Assembly (NCBI GenBank): GCA_964578975.1
Contig: CAZOFA010000031.1
Coordinates: forward strand, 1-23,911
Direction: 5' to 3'
DNA length: 23,911 nucleotides
Origin: CAYRUP01 sp964578975
GTDB taxonomy: Bacteria > Pseudomonadota > Gammaproteobacteria > DSM-16500
Part shown: positions 6,999-15,202 of the stretch, piece by piece
Layout of the letters: each line of letters starts with the position of its first letter
Numbering within the stretch: position 1 is the first letter of the stretch
The notes under the pieces: generated by a model
Seen by the model: only the letters and a program-made list of their open reading frames with translations
Databases searched by the model: none
What the model was told of the DNA's origin: nothing
Made by a program: the position numbers and the translations under genes

Positions 6999-9900
6999 TC
7001 ACATTATCTGATGAACAACAACGTTTACAAGCCCTCAATCCAGCCAAATCATTCATTGTTCAAGCGCCTGCGGGATCTGGGAAAACAGAATTATTGACGC
7101 AACGTTTTTTAGTCTTACTCAGTATTGTTAAACAGCCTGAGGAAATTCTTGCAATCACCTTCACTAAAAAATCTGCAGCTGAAATGCGCGCGCGAATTAT
7201 TCATGCGTTACAAAATGCATTGAGCCATACTGAACCTGAAACTCCACACGCAAAAAAGACTTGGAATTTAGCGAAAAAAGCATTAGCGCAAGATCAGTTA
7301 TACCAATGGAATATTTTAATGAATCCCAGTCGATTACGTATTCAAACGATCGATTCATTGAATAGCAGTTTAACCAAGCAATTGCCAATTTTATCGCATT
7401 TTGGCGCGCCAGCTGACATTACCGACGATGCATTACCTCTGTATCAACAAGCCGTGCGCGAGTTATTAGCGCATCTTGAAGAAGATCACGCCTGGTCTCA
7501 GACCATCGCAACAATTTTACTGCACATGGATAATGATTTAAATAAAGTTGAAGCATTACTGGTTAATTTGCTTTCCAAACGTGATCAATGGTTGCGGCAT
7601 ATCAATCCCAATATTAATAATTCTGCATTACGTGATGAACTCGAGAATCAACTTGAATTAGTTGTGACAGATATTTTAAATAAATTGACTGATGTCTTTC
7701 CCGATGAAAAATGTGAAGAATTATTATTTTTAATTCGCTATGCAGCAAATAACGTGCCGCCTGATTCCCCATTGGCAGCATGCAGCGATCTCAGTGATTT
7801 ACCTGGCACACATATTGCTGATAAAAAATATTGGCTTGCTTTACGCGAATTACTGTTTACCCAAAGTGATGAATGGCGAAAAAGATTTGACAAGCAAATT
7901 GGCTTTCCCCCAGCAACTGATTTTAAAAATAAACAGGAAAAAGAAACTGCCGCTGATATAAAAAAACGCGCGAGCGCTTTTATCTATGAATCAAGTCAAG
8001 ACGAAGCATTAAAAAATGCATTCAAAGAATTAAAAAATGCGCCTGATACTGTTTATCAAGAGACACAATGGCAAGCGCTTGAGGCACTGCATCACGTTTT
8101 GCAACTCGCGACAGCTCATTTGAAATTAGTGTTTCAACAACAAGGAAAAATTGATTATATCGAAAATGCACTCGCCGCTTTAGATGCGTTGGGCACAGAC
8201 GAAAATCCAACCGATTTGACACTGACCCTGGATTATCAAATCAAGCATATTTTAGTCGATGAATTTCAAGATACTTCAAACAGTCAATATCTGTTACTCA
8301 AAAAAATGACCACGGGATGGGAACCCCACGATGGCCGCACATTATTTTTAGTGGGTGATCCCATGCAATCGATTTATCGATTTCGCGAAGCTGAAGTGGG
8401 TATTTTTATTCGTGCACGTGAATATGGCATTGCACATTTGCCACTTGAATCATTGACACTGACCGATAATTTTCGTTCGACACCGACCATTGTCAATTGG
8501 ATTAACACACATTTTCCCGATGTTTTGTCTGCTTTTGATGATATTGCCACAGGCGCGGTTTCGTATTGTCCGAGTCACTCAAATCAAAACACTGAGGATG
8601 AAGCATCTTCGATTACCTTTTTTAATGGAAATGAAAATGAAGAAGCCAATGCGATCGTTCAATTGATTCAACAAAAAAAATTACAAAATCCACTTGAAAC
8701 GATTGCGATTTTAGTACGCTCGCGCACGCATTTGACAAAAATTATCCCTGCATTAAATGCAGCGTCGCTCACTTATCGTGCGATTGATATTGATCCCTTG
8801 ACGAATCGACCCTTTATTCAAGATTTGATGGCGTTGACACGCGCGCTCTTACACCCAGCCGATCGCATTGCTTGGCTGGCAATTTTACGCGCGCCCTGGT
8901 GTGGTTTATCATTAAGTGATTTACTCATCCTGTCTGGTCGCAACCCTAAAATCAGTTTATGGGAAAACATGCAATCTCAAGAAGTGCTTGCCTCATTAAG
9001 TGCGCACGGAAAATTACAGCTTGAGCGCATTGTTCCCATCCTTAAAATTAAATTATTTGAACGACGCCGTCATAGTTTACGCGCATGGATTGAAAGTACG
9101 TGGATTTTGCTGGGAGGCCCTGCTTGTTTAGAGCAGAAAAATGATTTAGAAAATGCAGAATCTTATTTTAAATTATTAGCGACACTGGATCGTGGTGGTG
9201 ATTTACCTAATCTCGATATGCTAGATACGTATGTCAGTCGATTATATGCCGCAGCGCTTTCTGAGGCTGATCAGTCATTGCAGATCATGACGATTCATAA
9301 TGCGAAAGGACTAGAGTTTGACACTGTAATTCTTCCTCATCTTGAACGCAAAACAACGCATGATGATAAACAATTAATGCTGTGGATGGAAAAACCGCGC
9401 ATCGATGAAAATACGGCATTGATTTTAGCGCCAGTGCATGCGGTTGGACAGGAAACCGATTCGATTTATGAATATATTAAAAAACAGAATGCGTTGAAAA
9501 ATGATTATGAACGTGGGCGTTTATTGTATGTGGCAGCGACGCGCGCTAAAAAACAATTGGCTTTGTTTTTTAATGTGCCGCAAGAAACTGTGCCCACAAG
9601 CAGTAGCTTACTTTATAAACTTTGGCCTTCGATTAAAAATCAAATTTCATTTGATCAAGTGAAAGATGAACCCATGCTTGAGACTGCATATCAACCGCAT
9701 TGGATAAAACGATTATCTACTCAATGGAAAAATCCGGTGAAAGAAGTTCAACGCGTGAGTCACGCTTTTCATAATAAAAAAAGCGGTTTTATGTTGGCTG
9801 ATCCTAATCCTAAATATGCAGGGATTTTGATTCATCAAATTTTACAACAAATCAGTCGTTTCGGTGCAACATGGTGGACGTCGTGTGCTGAGAAACAAAA

Positions 9901-10345
9901 AACACTTTATTTAAAAAACCATTTGTTGCAACTGGGTGTCGTGCATGCTGACCTCGACAACATCATCAATCATGTGCATCTCGCCATCAACAAAACATTA
10001 AATGACCCGCGCGGTCAATGGATTTTATCTTCTCATCAACACGCTGAATCAGAATTTCGTTTGACTGCTTGCATCGACTTGCAAATTCAACATTTGATTA
10101 TTGATCGCACATTTGTTGATGAAAATAATATTCGCTGGATTATTGACTACAAAACGTCGACGACTGAACAAGAAAATCAAAATGAATTTTTACTCTCTGA
10201 GCAACAAAAATATCAAAAACAACTGTGGCAATATGCTGAAGCGATGCGCGCGATGGAACATCGTTCAATTCGTGTTGGATTATATTTTCCGTTATTGTCG
10301 GCTTGGCATGAATGGGATAGCAATATTCCTGTGACAGCAAACTAA
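6995..10345 (+). CDS. AddA-like UvrD-family helicase-nuclease, double-strand-break repair
   Basis: A 1116-residue superfamily 1A helicase with a C-terminal nuclease. Helicase motifs run in order: Walker A APAGSGKT (Lys30), FTKKSAAEMRAR, IQTIDS, Walker B LVDEFQDTSN, GDPMQSIYRFR, TDNFRST, MTIHNAKGLEFD and LLYVAATRAKK. The C-terminal nuclease has an Asp1037 segment followed by Asp1051-Tyr-Lys1053 in IIDYKTS and a QLWQYAEAM helix with the usual Q. Both ATPase and nuclease residues are present, so this is a full AddA-type motor nuclease that pairs with the preceding AddB-like subunit. The ATG at 6995 overlaps the upstream stop by 4 bp; an earlier in-frame ATG at 6950 would lie inside the upstream gene and is less likely. 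Confidence 0.92.
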   Translation: MITLSDEQQRLQALNPAKSFIVQAPAGSGKTELLTQRFLVLLSIVKQPEEILAITFTKKSAAEMRARIIHALQNALSHTEPETPHAKKTWNLAKKALAQDQLYQWNILMNPSRLRIQTIDSLNSSLTKQLPILSHFGAPADITDDALPLYQQAVRELLAHLEEDHAWSQTIATILLHMDNDLNKVEALLVNLLSKRDQWLRHINPNINNSALRDELENQLELVVTDILNKLTDVFPDEKCEELLFLIRYAANNVPPDSPLAACSDLSDLPGTHIADKKYWLALRELLFTQSDEWRKRFDKQIGFPPATDFKNKQEKETAADIKKRASAFIYESSQDEALKNAFKELKNAPDTVYQETQWQALEALHHVLQLATAHLKLVFQQQGKIDYIENALAALDALGTDENPTDLTLTLDYQIKHILVDEFQDTSNSQYLLLKKMTTGWEPHDGRTLFLVGDPMQSIYRFREAEVGIFIRAREYGIAHLPLESLTLTDNFRSTPTIVNWINTHFPDVLSAFDDIATGAVSYCPSHSNQNTEDEASSITFFNGNENEEANAIVQLIQQKKLQNPLETIAILVRSRTHLTKIIPALNAASLTYRAIDIDPLTNRPFIQDLMALTRALLHPADRIAWLAILRAPWCGLSLSDLLILSGRNPKISLWENMQSQEVLASLSAHGKLQLERIVPILKIKLFERRRHSLRAWIESTWILLGGPACLEQKNDLENAESYFKLLATLDRGGDLPNLDMLDTYVSRLYAAALSEADQSLQIMTIHNAKGLEFDTVILPHLERKTTHDDKQLMLWMEKPRIDENTALILAPVHAVGQETDSIYEYIKKQNALKNDYERGRLLYVAATRAKKQLALFFNVPQETVPTSSSLLYKLWPSIKNQISFDQVKDEPMLETAYQPHWIKRLSTQWKNPVKEVQRVSHAFHNKKSGFMLADPNPKYAGILIHQILQQISRFGATWWTSCAEKQKTLYLKNHLLQLGVVHADLDNIINHVHLAINKTLNDPRGQWILSSHQHAESEFRLTACIDLQIQHLIIDRTFVDENNIRWIIDYKTSTTEQENQNEFLLSEQQKYQKQLWQYAEAMRAMEHRSIRVGLYFPLLSAWHEWDSNIPVTAN

Positions 10346-10415
10346 TTGGTTGGCGCTGAAGATGACGTGAGCGTCAACATCTGGTATCATGGCGATCCTT
10401 TTTAATAATTGTAAT

Positions 10416-10435
10416 CGTTCACGAGCTTGTGAACG
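10416..10435. promoter_or_regulatory. 20-bp near-perfect inverted repeat, possible operator or hairpin
   Basis: CGTTCACGAG/CTTGTGAACG is symmetric with a single mismatched pair. It lies 54 bp before the start of the membrane protein gene in the 144-bp gap after the AddA-like gene. A strong T tract does not follow directly, so an operator is more likely than a terminator. A small TGACG-TGAG-CGTCA hairpin lies earlier in the same gap (about 10363-10376). Confidence 0.45.
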
Positions 10436-10489
10436 TTTGCTAATATTTTTCCATTAATAATTATAACGATGCAGAAAAAAGGAAATATT

Positions 10490-11884
10490 ATGACCGACGA
10501 TTACACTTTACTTCCTGAATCAAAAATTCCTCAAACTCCTCACACTGAGTCATGCTTATCTCGATTTATCGTGAGCCCAATTACCAGCGCGATTCGTTCT
10601 ACATTGCGTCATCCGGCCATACCCACGGTTTCCTTTGTAACAACTGTATCCACTGCAATTTTCTCTCTTACCTTTCTGACACGAACCAAACCTCAAGATA
10701 TCAGCAGTGAATGGTGGAATTCAATGACGTTAGGGGCACAAGTATTTTCAGTGACAAATGCAGCGATTGCCATCATCGTTAATATGTTAGTCAATATGAA
10801 ATATTTACCATTAGCGAATGAAAAATTTAAAATAAACGTAAGCCATTCTTGTGAATCGACAAGCAGTGTCCTCGAAAACGGGGTTAGTTTATTTGTGGGA
10901 TTATCCGTCGGTCTTGTGTATGCCGCACAAGCGTGGGAATCATTTGAATGGGCAAGTATTTTTCTCAGTGTCATTGCCTGCGTTTGTAATTTTTTATCTT
11001 ATTCAGCGCGACGATATAATAGCTTTGTTGATTTGTTGGATAATTGTAAAGACCATTTTAATGACGATGTCAAATTCCAACAAATGTGCATACGACAATT
11101 AAAACATTTAGACGCGGAATTTGCGAATGGTGTTATTCAGCCTTATCACGGAAAACCTCTTAATTCTGACACCGTTTCTGATTTTTTAACTCAACTGTAT
11201 AATCAAGCACGACTAAAGCAGATCGCTTTATCTGATAAAAATTCTTCGACTGAATGTCTGAAAAATACAGCACTCATGATGATGAATTTTATGATTGGAA
11301 TTTTTTGTGCTTTTCCTGTGACCATCATCGGTATTCAAAACGCCTATCTCGGGTTACAAATCATGACGCAAAATAAATGTGACACGTTAAGTGATAGAGA
11401 CAAAATTCTTTTATGTCTCATTCCAGGGGTCGCAAATGGAATATTCTATCTTGTGTCAGGATCAACCCTGAGTGCATCGCTAGAAGACATGTTTCGCATG
11501 ATTAAAGATAATAAATTAAGTATCTTCATCGCACTTTTTTCTATTACGATTCATGCCTTCTGCGCAACCGGCTACTATATGATCTCAGATGACACTGAGG
11601 GAAAAGATAACATCCTCGGAATTCAGAAAAATACATCTTTGGGAAAAGCACTTGATATTATGTTTTTTATGGCTGTGTTTTTTACCGGTATTGTGAATAC
11701 GGATAACTTGTTCCAGAAAAAAAATCCGCTGGTGCGTGACGTGGGTGATATGACTTATTGGTTAGAACGGAATAAGTTTTCAGTTGAAACACTGCGTAAT
11801 CATGCTATTTTTCAAGCTGCTCCCACAGCTGTGAATTCACCGACCATTCGACATGCGCCACCAAAAATTTCTAATAACGTATAA
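10490..11884 (+). CDS. unrecognised polytopic membrane protein, eight predicted helices
   Basis: I do not recognise this 464-residue protein. Hydrophobic segments that look like membrane helices are at about 45-64, 83-103, 131-149, 154-172, 260-282, 306-327, 343-364 and 387-404. A cytoplasmic-looking N tail of about 40 residues, a charged soluble loop at about 173-258 between helices 4 and 5, and a Pro/Ala-rich C tail of about 60 residues complete it. The even helix number and positive flanks suggest both ends lie inside. No transporter signature or catalytic motif is seen. The ATG at 10490 is chosen because AAAGGA precedes it by 6 bp; an ATG at 10469 is in frame but lacks a site. The methyltransferase follows within 82 bp. 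In an intracellular-type bacterium it could be a translocated membrane protein, but nothing here proves that. Confidence 0.75.
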   Translation: MTDDYTLLPESKIPQTPHTESCLSRFIVSPITSAIRSTLRHPAIPTVSFVTTVSTAIFSLTFLTRTKPQDISSEWWNSMTLGAQVFSVTNAAIAIIVNMLVNMKYLPLANEKFKINVSHSCESTSSVLENGVSLFVGLSVGLVYAAQAWESFEWASIFLSVIACVCNFLSYSARRYNSFVDLLDNCKDHFNDDVKFQQMCIRQLKHLDAEFANGVIQPYHGKPLNSDTVSDFLTQLYNQARLKQIALSDKNSSTECLKNTALMMMNFMIGIFCAFPVTIIGIQNAYLGLQIMTQNKCDTLSDRDKILLCLIPGVANGIFYLVSGSTLSASLEDMFRMIKDNKLSIFIALFSITIHAFCATGYYMISDDTEGKDNILGIQKNTSLGKALDIMFFMAVFFTGIVNTDNLFQKKNPLVRDVGDMTYWLERNKFSVETLRNHAIFQAAPTAVNSPTIRHAPPKISNNV

Positions 11885-11966
11885 AGGTAGAAACGATGTT
11901 AAAAGGATGACAGGTATCAACACGCAACTATATAATACATTCAAACCAATAAACCAAGGAAGATTT

Positions 11967-12632
11967 ATGCAAAACATTCCAAGCCAAGAAGATATTCACT
12001 GCGGCCAAGCCATTTATACTAAAAAAAATTTACGCATCTATGATCTCTTCGTCACCAAATTTTCCAACCGATTCGTTTGGAAATGCCCACGAAAAGTGAT
12101 CATTAATTTTTACCAACACAACACGTCTCAAAACCATTTAGATATCGGTGTTGGCACAGGATATTTTTTACAACAATTGAACCTAACCCCCGGACAGCAA
12201 CGCATTGGATTACTTGATTTAAATGAAAATTGTTTGGAAGTGGCTAAAAAAAATCTTCAGCAATTCAATCCTGAAACGTATCATTATGATGTATTTGAGC
12301 CATTTATCAGTGTCCAGAAAAAATTTGACAGTGTCAGTTTAAATTATGTTTTACATTGCTTACCAGGCACGTTGGCACAAAAAGCCGTTGTGTTTGATCA
12401 CGTCAAGGATGTGCTAAATCCAGGTGGCAAAGTATTTGGAACAACTTTATTAGGCCTGGGCACTCAGAAAAATTATTTAGCGAAAAAGTTGTTGGCTTTA
12501 TATAACAAAAAGAAAATTATGCATAATCTGAATGATAATAAAGAATCACTGTTAAATGAGTTAACCAAGCGATTTTCCCAGGTAGAAATCAACATCAATG
12601 GTTGTGTGGCATTATTTACAGCATCAATTTAA
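11967..12632 (+). CDS. class I SAM-dependent methyltransferase, substrate unknown
   Basis: A 221-residue small methyltransferase. SAM-binding motif I is HLDIGVGTGYFL at about 57-68; the acidic residue after strand 2 lies in LLDLNENCL, and the motif-IV region reads SLNYVLHCLPG. The LNPGGKVFGTTLLG segment matches the post-motif strand of class I enzymes. The N-terminal part (HCGQAIYTKKNLRIYDLFV and the WKCP segment) recalls a subfamily of small-molecule methyltransferases also found in fungi, but no substrate can be named. I chose the ATG at 11967, preceded by AAGGA; a longer frame from 11853 would overlap the membrane protein end and is probably not used. The gene faces the SDR gene across the repeat zone. 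Confidence 0.85.
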   Translation: MQNIPSQEDIHCGQAIYTKKNLRIYDLFVTKFSNRFVWKCPRKVIINFYQHNTSQNHLDIGVGTGYFLQQLNLTPGQQRIGLLDLNENCLEVAKKNLQQFNPETYHYDVFEPFISVQKKFDSVSLNYVLHCLPGTLAQKAVVFDHVKDVLNPGGKVFGTTLLGLGTQKNYLAKKLLALYNKKKIMHNLNDNKESLLNELTKRFSQVEININGCVALFTASI

Positions 12633-12648
12633 CATCCAGAACACCACT

Positions 12649-12814
12649 CTGAGAAACACCTTGCGACGGACTATAGCACCGTCATTGCGAGCCCAGCGCT
12701 TTTTGCTGGGCGTGGCAATCCAGGTTTTTATAATTTCTGGATTGCTTCGTCGTAAAAAACACTCCTCGCAATGACGGCCTTAATTCACAAACAAATCCGT
12801 CATCAATGGCATTT
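12649..12814. repeat. copy A of a 201-bp-period duplication (palindromic element plus SDR gene end)
   Basis: From CTGAGAAACACC to GGCATTT this segment recurs at 12850-13084 at a 201-bp offset. The copies differ at only two positions over the first 80 bp (GCGACGGACTATAG versus GTGACGGACTGTAG). The right end, 12780-12812, is the reverse complement of the last ten codons and stop of the SDR gene whose true end is at 13050, so the duplication carries a gene fragment. Confidence 0.85.
12679..12777. repeat. complete interspersed palindromic element, about 99 bp
   Basis: Begins CCGTCATTGCGAG and ends CTCGCAATGACGG, with internal arms GGCAATCCAG and CTGGATTGC around an AT-rich centre and an extra CCCAGC-GCTGGG hairpin in the left half. 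This is a fold-back element resembling MITE/REP-type repeats common in Legionella, Coxiella and Rickettsia relatives. It lies between two convergent genes. Confidence 0.85.
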
Positions 12815-12820
12815 CGACAC

Positions 12821-12850
12821 GTGTCATTCCCGCGCAGGCGGGAATGACAC
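12821..12850. repeat. REP-like hairpin at the duplication junction
   Basis: Arms GTGTCATTCCCGC and GCGGGAATGACAC are perfectly complementary over 13 bp around GCAG. It is the same hairpin family as the insert inside pepN (21098-21210) and sits exactly between copies A and B of the direct repeat. Confidence 0.85.
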
Positions 12851-13084
12851 TGAGAAACACCTTGTGACGGACTGTAGCACCGTCATTGCGAGCCCAGCGC
12901 TTTTTGCTGGGCGTGGCAATCCAGGTTTTNNNNNNNNNNNNNNNNNNNNNNNNNNNNNNNNNNNNNNNNNNNNNNNNNNNNNNNNNNNNNNNNNNNNNNN
13001 NNNNNNNNNNNNNNNNNNNNNNNNNNNNNCACTCCTCGCAATGACGGCCTTAATTCACAAACAAATCCGTCATCAATGGCATTT
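12850..13084. repeat. copy B of the duplication, interrupted by the assembly gap
   Basis: The second copy contains the left part of the palindromic element from 12880, a run of N, the right end of the element to 13047, and the SDR gene end. In copy A the bases corresponding to the N run number 31, not 100, so the gap length is a placeholder if the copies are alike. Confidence 0.85.
12930..13029. other. assembly gap of exactly 100 N
   Basis: A run of exactly 100 undetermined bases, the usual convention for a gap of unknown size. It falls in the AT-rich centre of a palindromic element within a duplicated unit, which explains the assembly failure. Confidence 0.97.
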
Positions 13085-13871
13085 TTGGATCAAGTGCGTA
13101 TTGATTAAAATCCTTAACACCATGCGATTTTAATAAATCTTCATCAATGAAAAAATTTCCAGTCACTTCACGACTTTTACTGGTTAAAATTTCATAGGCA
13201 GCATCTGCCATGATGCTTGGTTTACGACTCGCATGAAAAATTTCTTTCGGAAAATTCACAGCAACGGCGGCGGTGGCGATCAATGTTTTAGGCCAAAGTG
13301 AATTAACCGCAATACCAGACGCTTTAAATTCCTCTGCCATGCCCAACGTACATTCACTCATCCCGTATTTTGACATCGTATACGCTAAATGATCTTTAAA
13401 CCATCTCGCTTGCATATTTAACGGTGGCGATAAATTTAAGATGTGAGGATTTTCAGCTTGTTTTAAGTGCGGAATACAGGCTTGTGAACAGAGAAACGTT
13501 CCGCGCACATTCACTGAAAAGATCAGATCAAAGCGCTTCATCGGTGTATCCAGTGTGGATGAAATAAAAAGCGCACTCGCATTGTTAACCAAAATATCAA
13601 TGCCGCCCCAGGTTTCAACCGTTTTGGCAACCGCCGCTTGCACCATCTCTTCTTCACGCACATCCAATAAGACCGGCAACGCTTTTCCACCAAATGCTTC
13701 CACTTCTTCTGCTACCGAATAAATCGTTCCTTCTAATTTCGGATGCGGTCGATCGGTTTTCGCTGCAATCACAACCTTTGCACCATCCTTCGCGCAACGT
13801 AAAGCAATTTCCCGCCCTATGCCACGACTCGCGCCCGTAATAAAAATCACTTTATCTTTTAATTTTCCCAT
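13050..13871 (-). CDS. short-chain dehydrogenase/reductase, HSDL2-like
   Basis: A 273-residue NAD(P)-dependent oxidoreductase. The cofactor motif ITGASRGIG is at about 11-19 and NNAS at about 96. The catalytic residues are Ser in ILNLSPPLN and YxxxK in AYTMSKYGMS. The pairing of NLSPPLN with WFKDHLAYTMSKYGMS and the NSLWPKT segment is typical of the SDR part of HSDL2-type proteins; the SCP2 lipid-binding domain of human HSDL2 is absent. The substrate is unknown, probably a lipid-related alcohol or ketone. AAGGA precedes the ATG by about 10 bp. The gene starts 13 bp after the PilX-like stop, so it is probably the last gene of the pilin operon although functionally unrelated. Its last codons are duplicated in the neighbouring repeat. 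Confidence 0.9.
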   Translation of the reverse strand: MGKLKDKVIFITGASRGIGREIALRCAKDGAKVVIAAKTDRPHPKLEGTIYSVAEEVEAFGGKALPVLLDVREEEMVQAAVAKTVETWGGIDILVNNASALFISSTLDTPMKRFDLIFSVNVRGTFLCSQACIPHLKQAENPHILNLSPPLNMQARWFKDHLAYTMSKYGMSECTLGMAEEFKASGIAVNSLWPKTLIATAAVAVNFPKEIFHASRKPSIMADAAYEILTSKSREVTGNFFIDEDLLKSHGVKDFNQYALDPKMPLMTDLFVN

Positions 13872-13884
13872 AACTAAACATTCC

Positions 13885-14418
13885 TTATTCTAATTCATAC
13901 CAAGTTTGACGCCCTGCCTGAACGATGTGACGTAAGCCCTGGCATGGTTTTTGTAAATCATTCGGTCTTACCACTGTGCTTTGTAAAAATAACTTAGCAC
14001 GCTCGGGATTTGTGCTCAAAAGAGTCAAACGAAAATAGACAGCAGTCATATTTGTTTGTTTAATCGTAGCACAGGGATCATCAACCAGTTTTTCGACTAC
14101 ATAATAGTACTGAAACTTTGGGAAAATACCAGCACAAGCATTCAATTTCCACCAATCAAGCGTCTGTGCAATCAGCGTATTCGTATCCATTGGAGCAATC
14201 GTGCAAATAGGCAATTGATGTTGCAACTCAGATTCTAACTCATCTAGCAGATGAAATGATGCATGAAATAATTGCTGATGCATCACGATATTTTTTTCTG
14301 ATTTAGCTGCGAGTAAAGCATAATACAATGCATACCAACTCATTAATGCAAATATTTGCATGAAGATCAGCACCACCATTAATGCGATGCCTGATTCATG
14401 CTTAAGAGAGGGCGACAT
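13885..14418 (-). CDS. minor pilin, PilX/GspK-like
   Basis: A 177-residue type IV pilus minor pilin. After an eight-residue leader, ESG is followed by a hydrophobic helix (IALMVVLIFMQIFALMSW); the Glu normally at position 5 of the mature pilin is missing, as is usual for the GspK/PilX class. The rest is a small soluble domain with several cysteines. I start at 14418 rather than 14466 because this gives the PilX-type N-terminus; the start then overlaps the upstream pilin gene by 17 bp. At 177 residues it is much shorter than GspK, in the range of PilX. It would sit near the pilus tip with the V- and W-like pilins, helping initiate assembly. Identification rests on leader, position and context, not on strong similarity. 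Confidence 0.7.
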   Translation of the reverse strand: MSPSLKHESGIALMVVLIFMQIFALMSWYALYYALLAAKSEKNIVMHQQLFHASFHLLDELESELQHQLPICTIAPMDTNTLIAQTLDWWKLNACAGIFPKFQYYYVVEKLVDDPCATIKQTNMTAVYFRLTLLSTNPERAKLFLQSTVVRPNDLQKPCQGLRHIVQAGRQTWYELE

Positions 14419-15202
14419 ATAAATACCATTTTTTGACAAAATTGATGTTAGTCGTTGAAATCCCATTCAATGTAAATGAGAGACCAGCTGCATCATATTC
14501 AATCTGCATGTCGTCTACCCCTTCAACCAATTCTGAATTCATTCCAGCTAAATTTTTTTCAAACAAGGCATACACTGGTCGATGACGTCCATCAAAACGA
14601 TTAGTTTTTGCTACAAAATAAGAAATTATCTGCAATTTACTGAGCTCGGCATTGACTTGATAAAGTTGCTGAAGCGGTGAGGCCGGAATAATTTTTTGTA
14701 ACCCATTTACAATTGAAACGTGTTTTATTTGAAATATTTCGATGGTTTTACAATCCGAAATCATGACAAGATCGTCAGCCGAAAACGTGACAAGACGATT
14801 AGCATACAGGGTCGCGTGCCCACGCATATTTTTTGCGACAGTGGCATATTTATGATTTGCATTCCAAACAGTGATTCCATCTGTGCCTGGTTTCATTTCA
14901 GGCGTATAAAACGGTTGTATAGTATTTTTAAAATCGAATGTGAGCGTCGAATGATTATAAAATGGAAAATCATCTGACAATTTAGTGCATAATGCATAGC
15001 CCGCCCTGCGAATAGCACTCGTGAGTATTTGATTGGTCATTTGTTCATTATCTTTCAGTGCAATCAACGTGATTTGCATTTGCTGATTTTTATTCGCAAT
15101 CAGATAAATTTCAACGACCATACTAATAATCAAAAAACTTAATGTGAAGGCAACCATTAATTCAATTAATGTGTAGCCAATTGAATATTTTCCATGAAAC
15201 AC
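14402..15202 (-). CDS. minor pilin, PilW/GspJ-like
   Basis: A 266-residue prepilin. The leader ends SIG and the mature protein begins YTLIELMVAFTLSFLIISM, with Glu5 kept; the first residue is Tyr instead of the usual Phe. A soluble domain follows, with TSAIRRAGYALC, a PilW-type segment (…AIRRAGY). Near the C terminus is VEGVDDMQIEYD, also characteristic of PilW proteins. It overlaps the upstream PilV-like gene by 37 bp and the downstream PilX-like gene by 17 bp, so the three are translated as one unit. It is likely part of the minor-pilin priming complex in the inner membrane. Confidence 0.85.
   Translation of the reverse strand: MFHGKYSIGYTLIELMVAFTLSFLIISMVVEIYLIANKNQQMQITLIALKDNEQMTNQILTSAIRRAGYALCTKLSDDFPFYNHSTLTFDFKNTIQPFYTPEMKPGTDGITVWNANHKYATVAKNMRGHATLYANRLVTFSADDLVMISDCKTIEIFQIKHVSIVNGLQKIIPASPLQQLYQVNAELSKLQIISYFVAKTNRFDGRHRPVYALFEKNLAGMNSELVEGVDDMQIEYDAAGLSFTLNGISTTNINFVKKWYLYVALS

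Noticed and set aside
4356..10345. Defence system such as a Cas4-like or Gabija-like nuclease-helicase pair
   Set aside because: Domain order, sizes and the Fe-S clamp fit the AddB/AddA repair pair; no other defence genes are nearby.
12679..12777. Insertion sequence
   Set aside because: The element is about 99 bp without any transposase frame; it is at most a non-autonomous fold-back element.
12649..13084. CRISPR array from the spaced direct repeats
   Set aside because: Only two long units with palindromic element content and a duplicated gene end; no short regular repeats, varied spacers or cas genes.
12771..13133. Plus-strand open frame of 120 codons through the repeat zone
   Set aside because: It spans the run of N and consists of translated repeat sequence; it is antisense to the SDR gene end. 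Not a gene.
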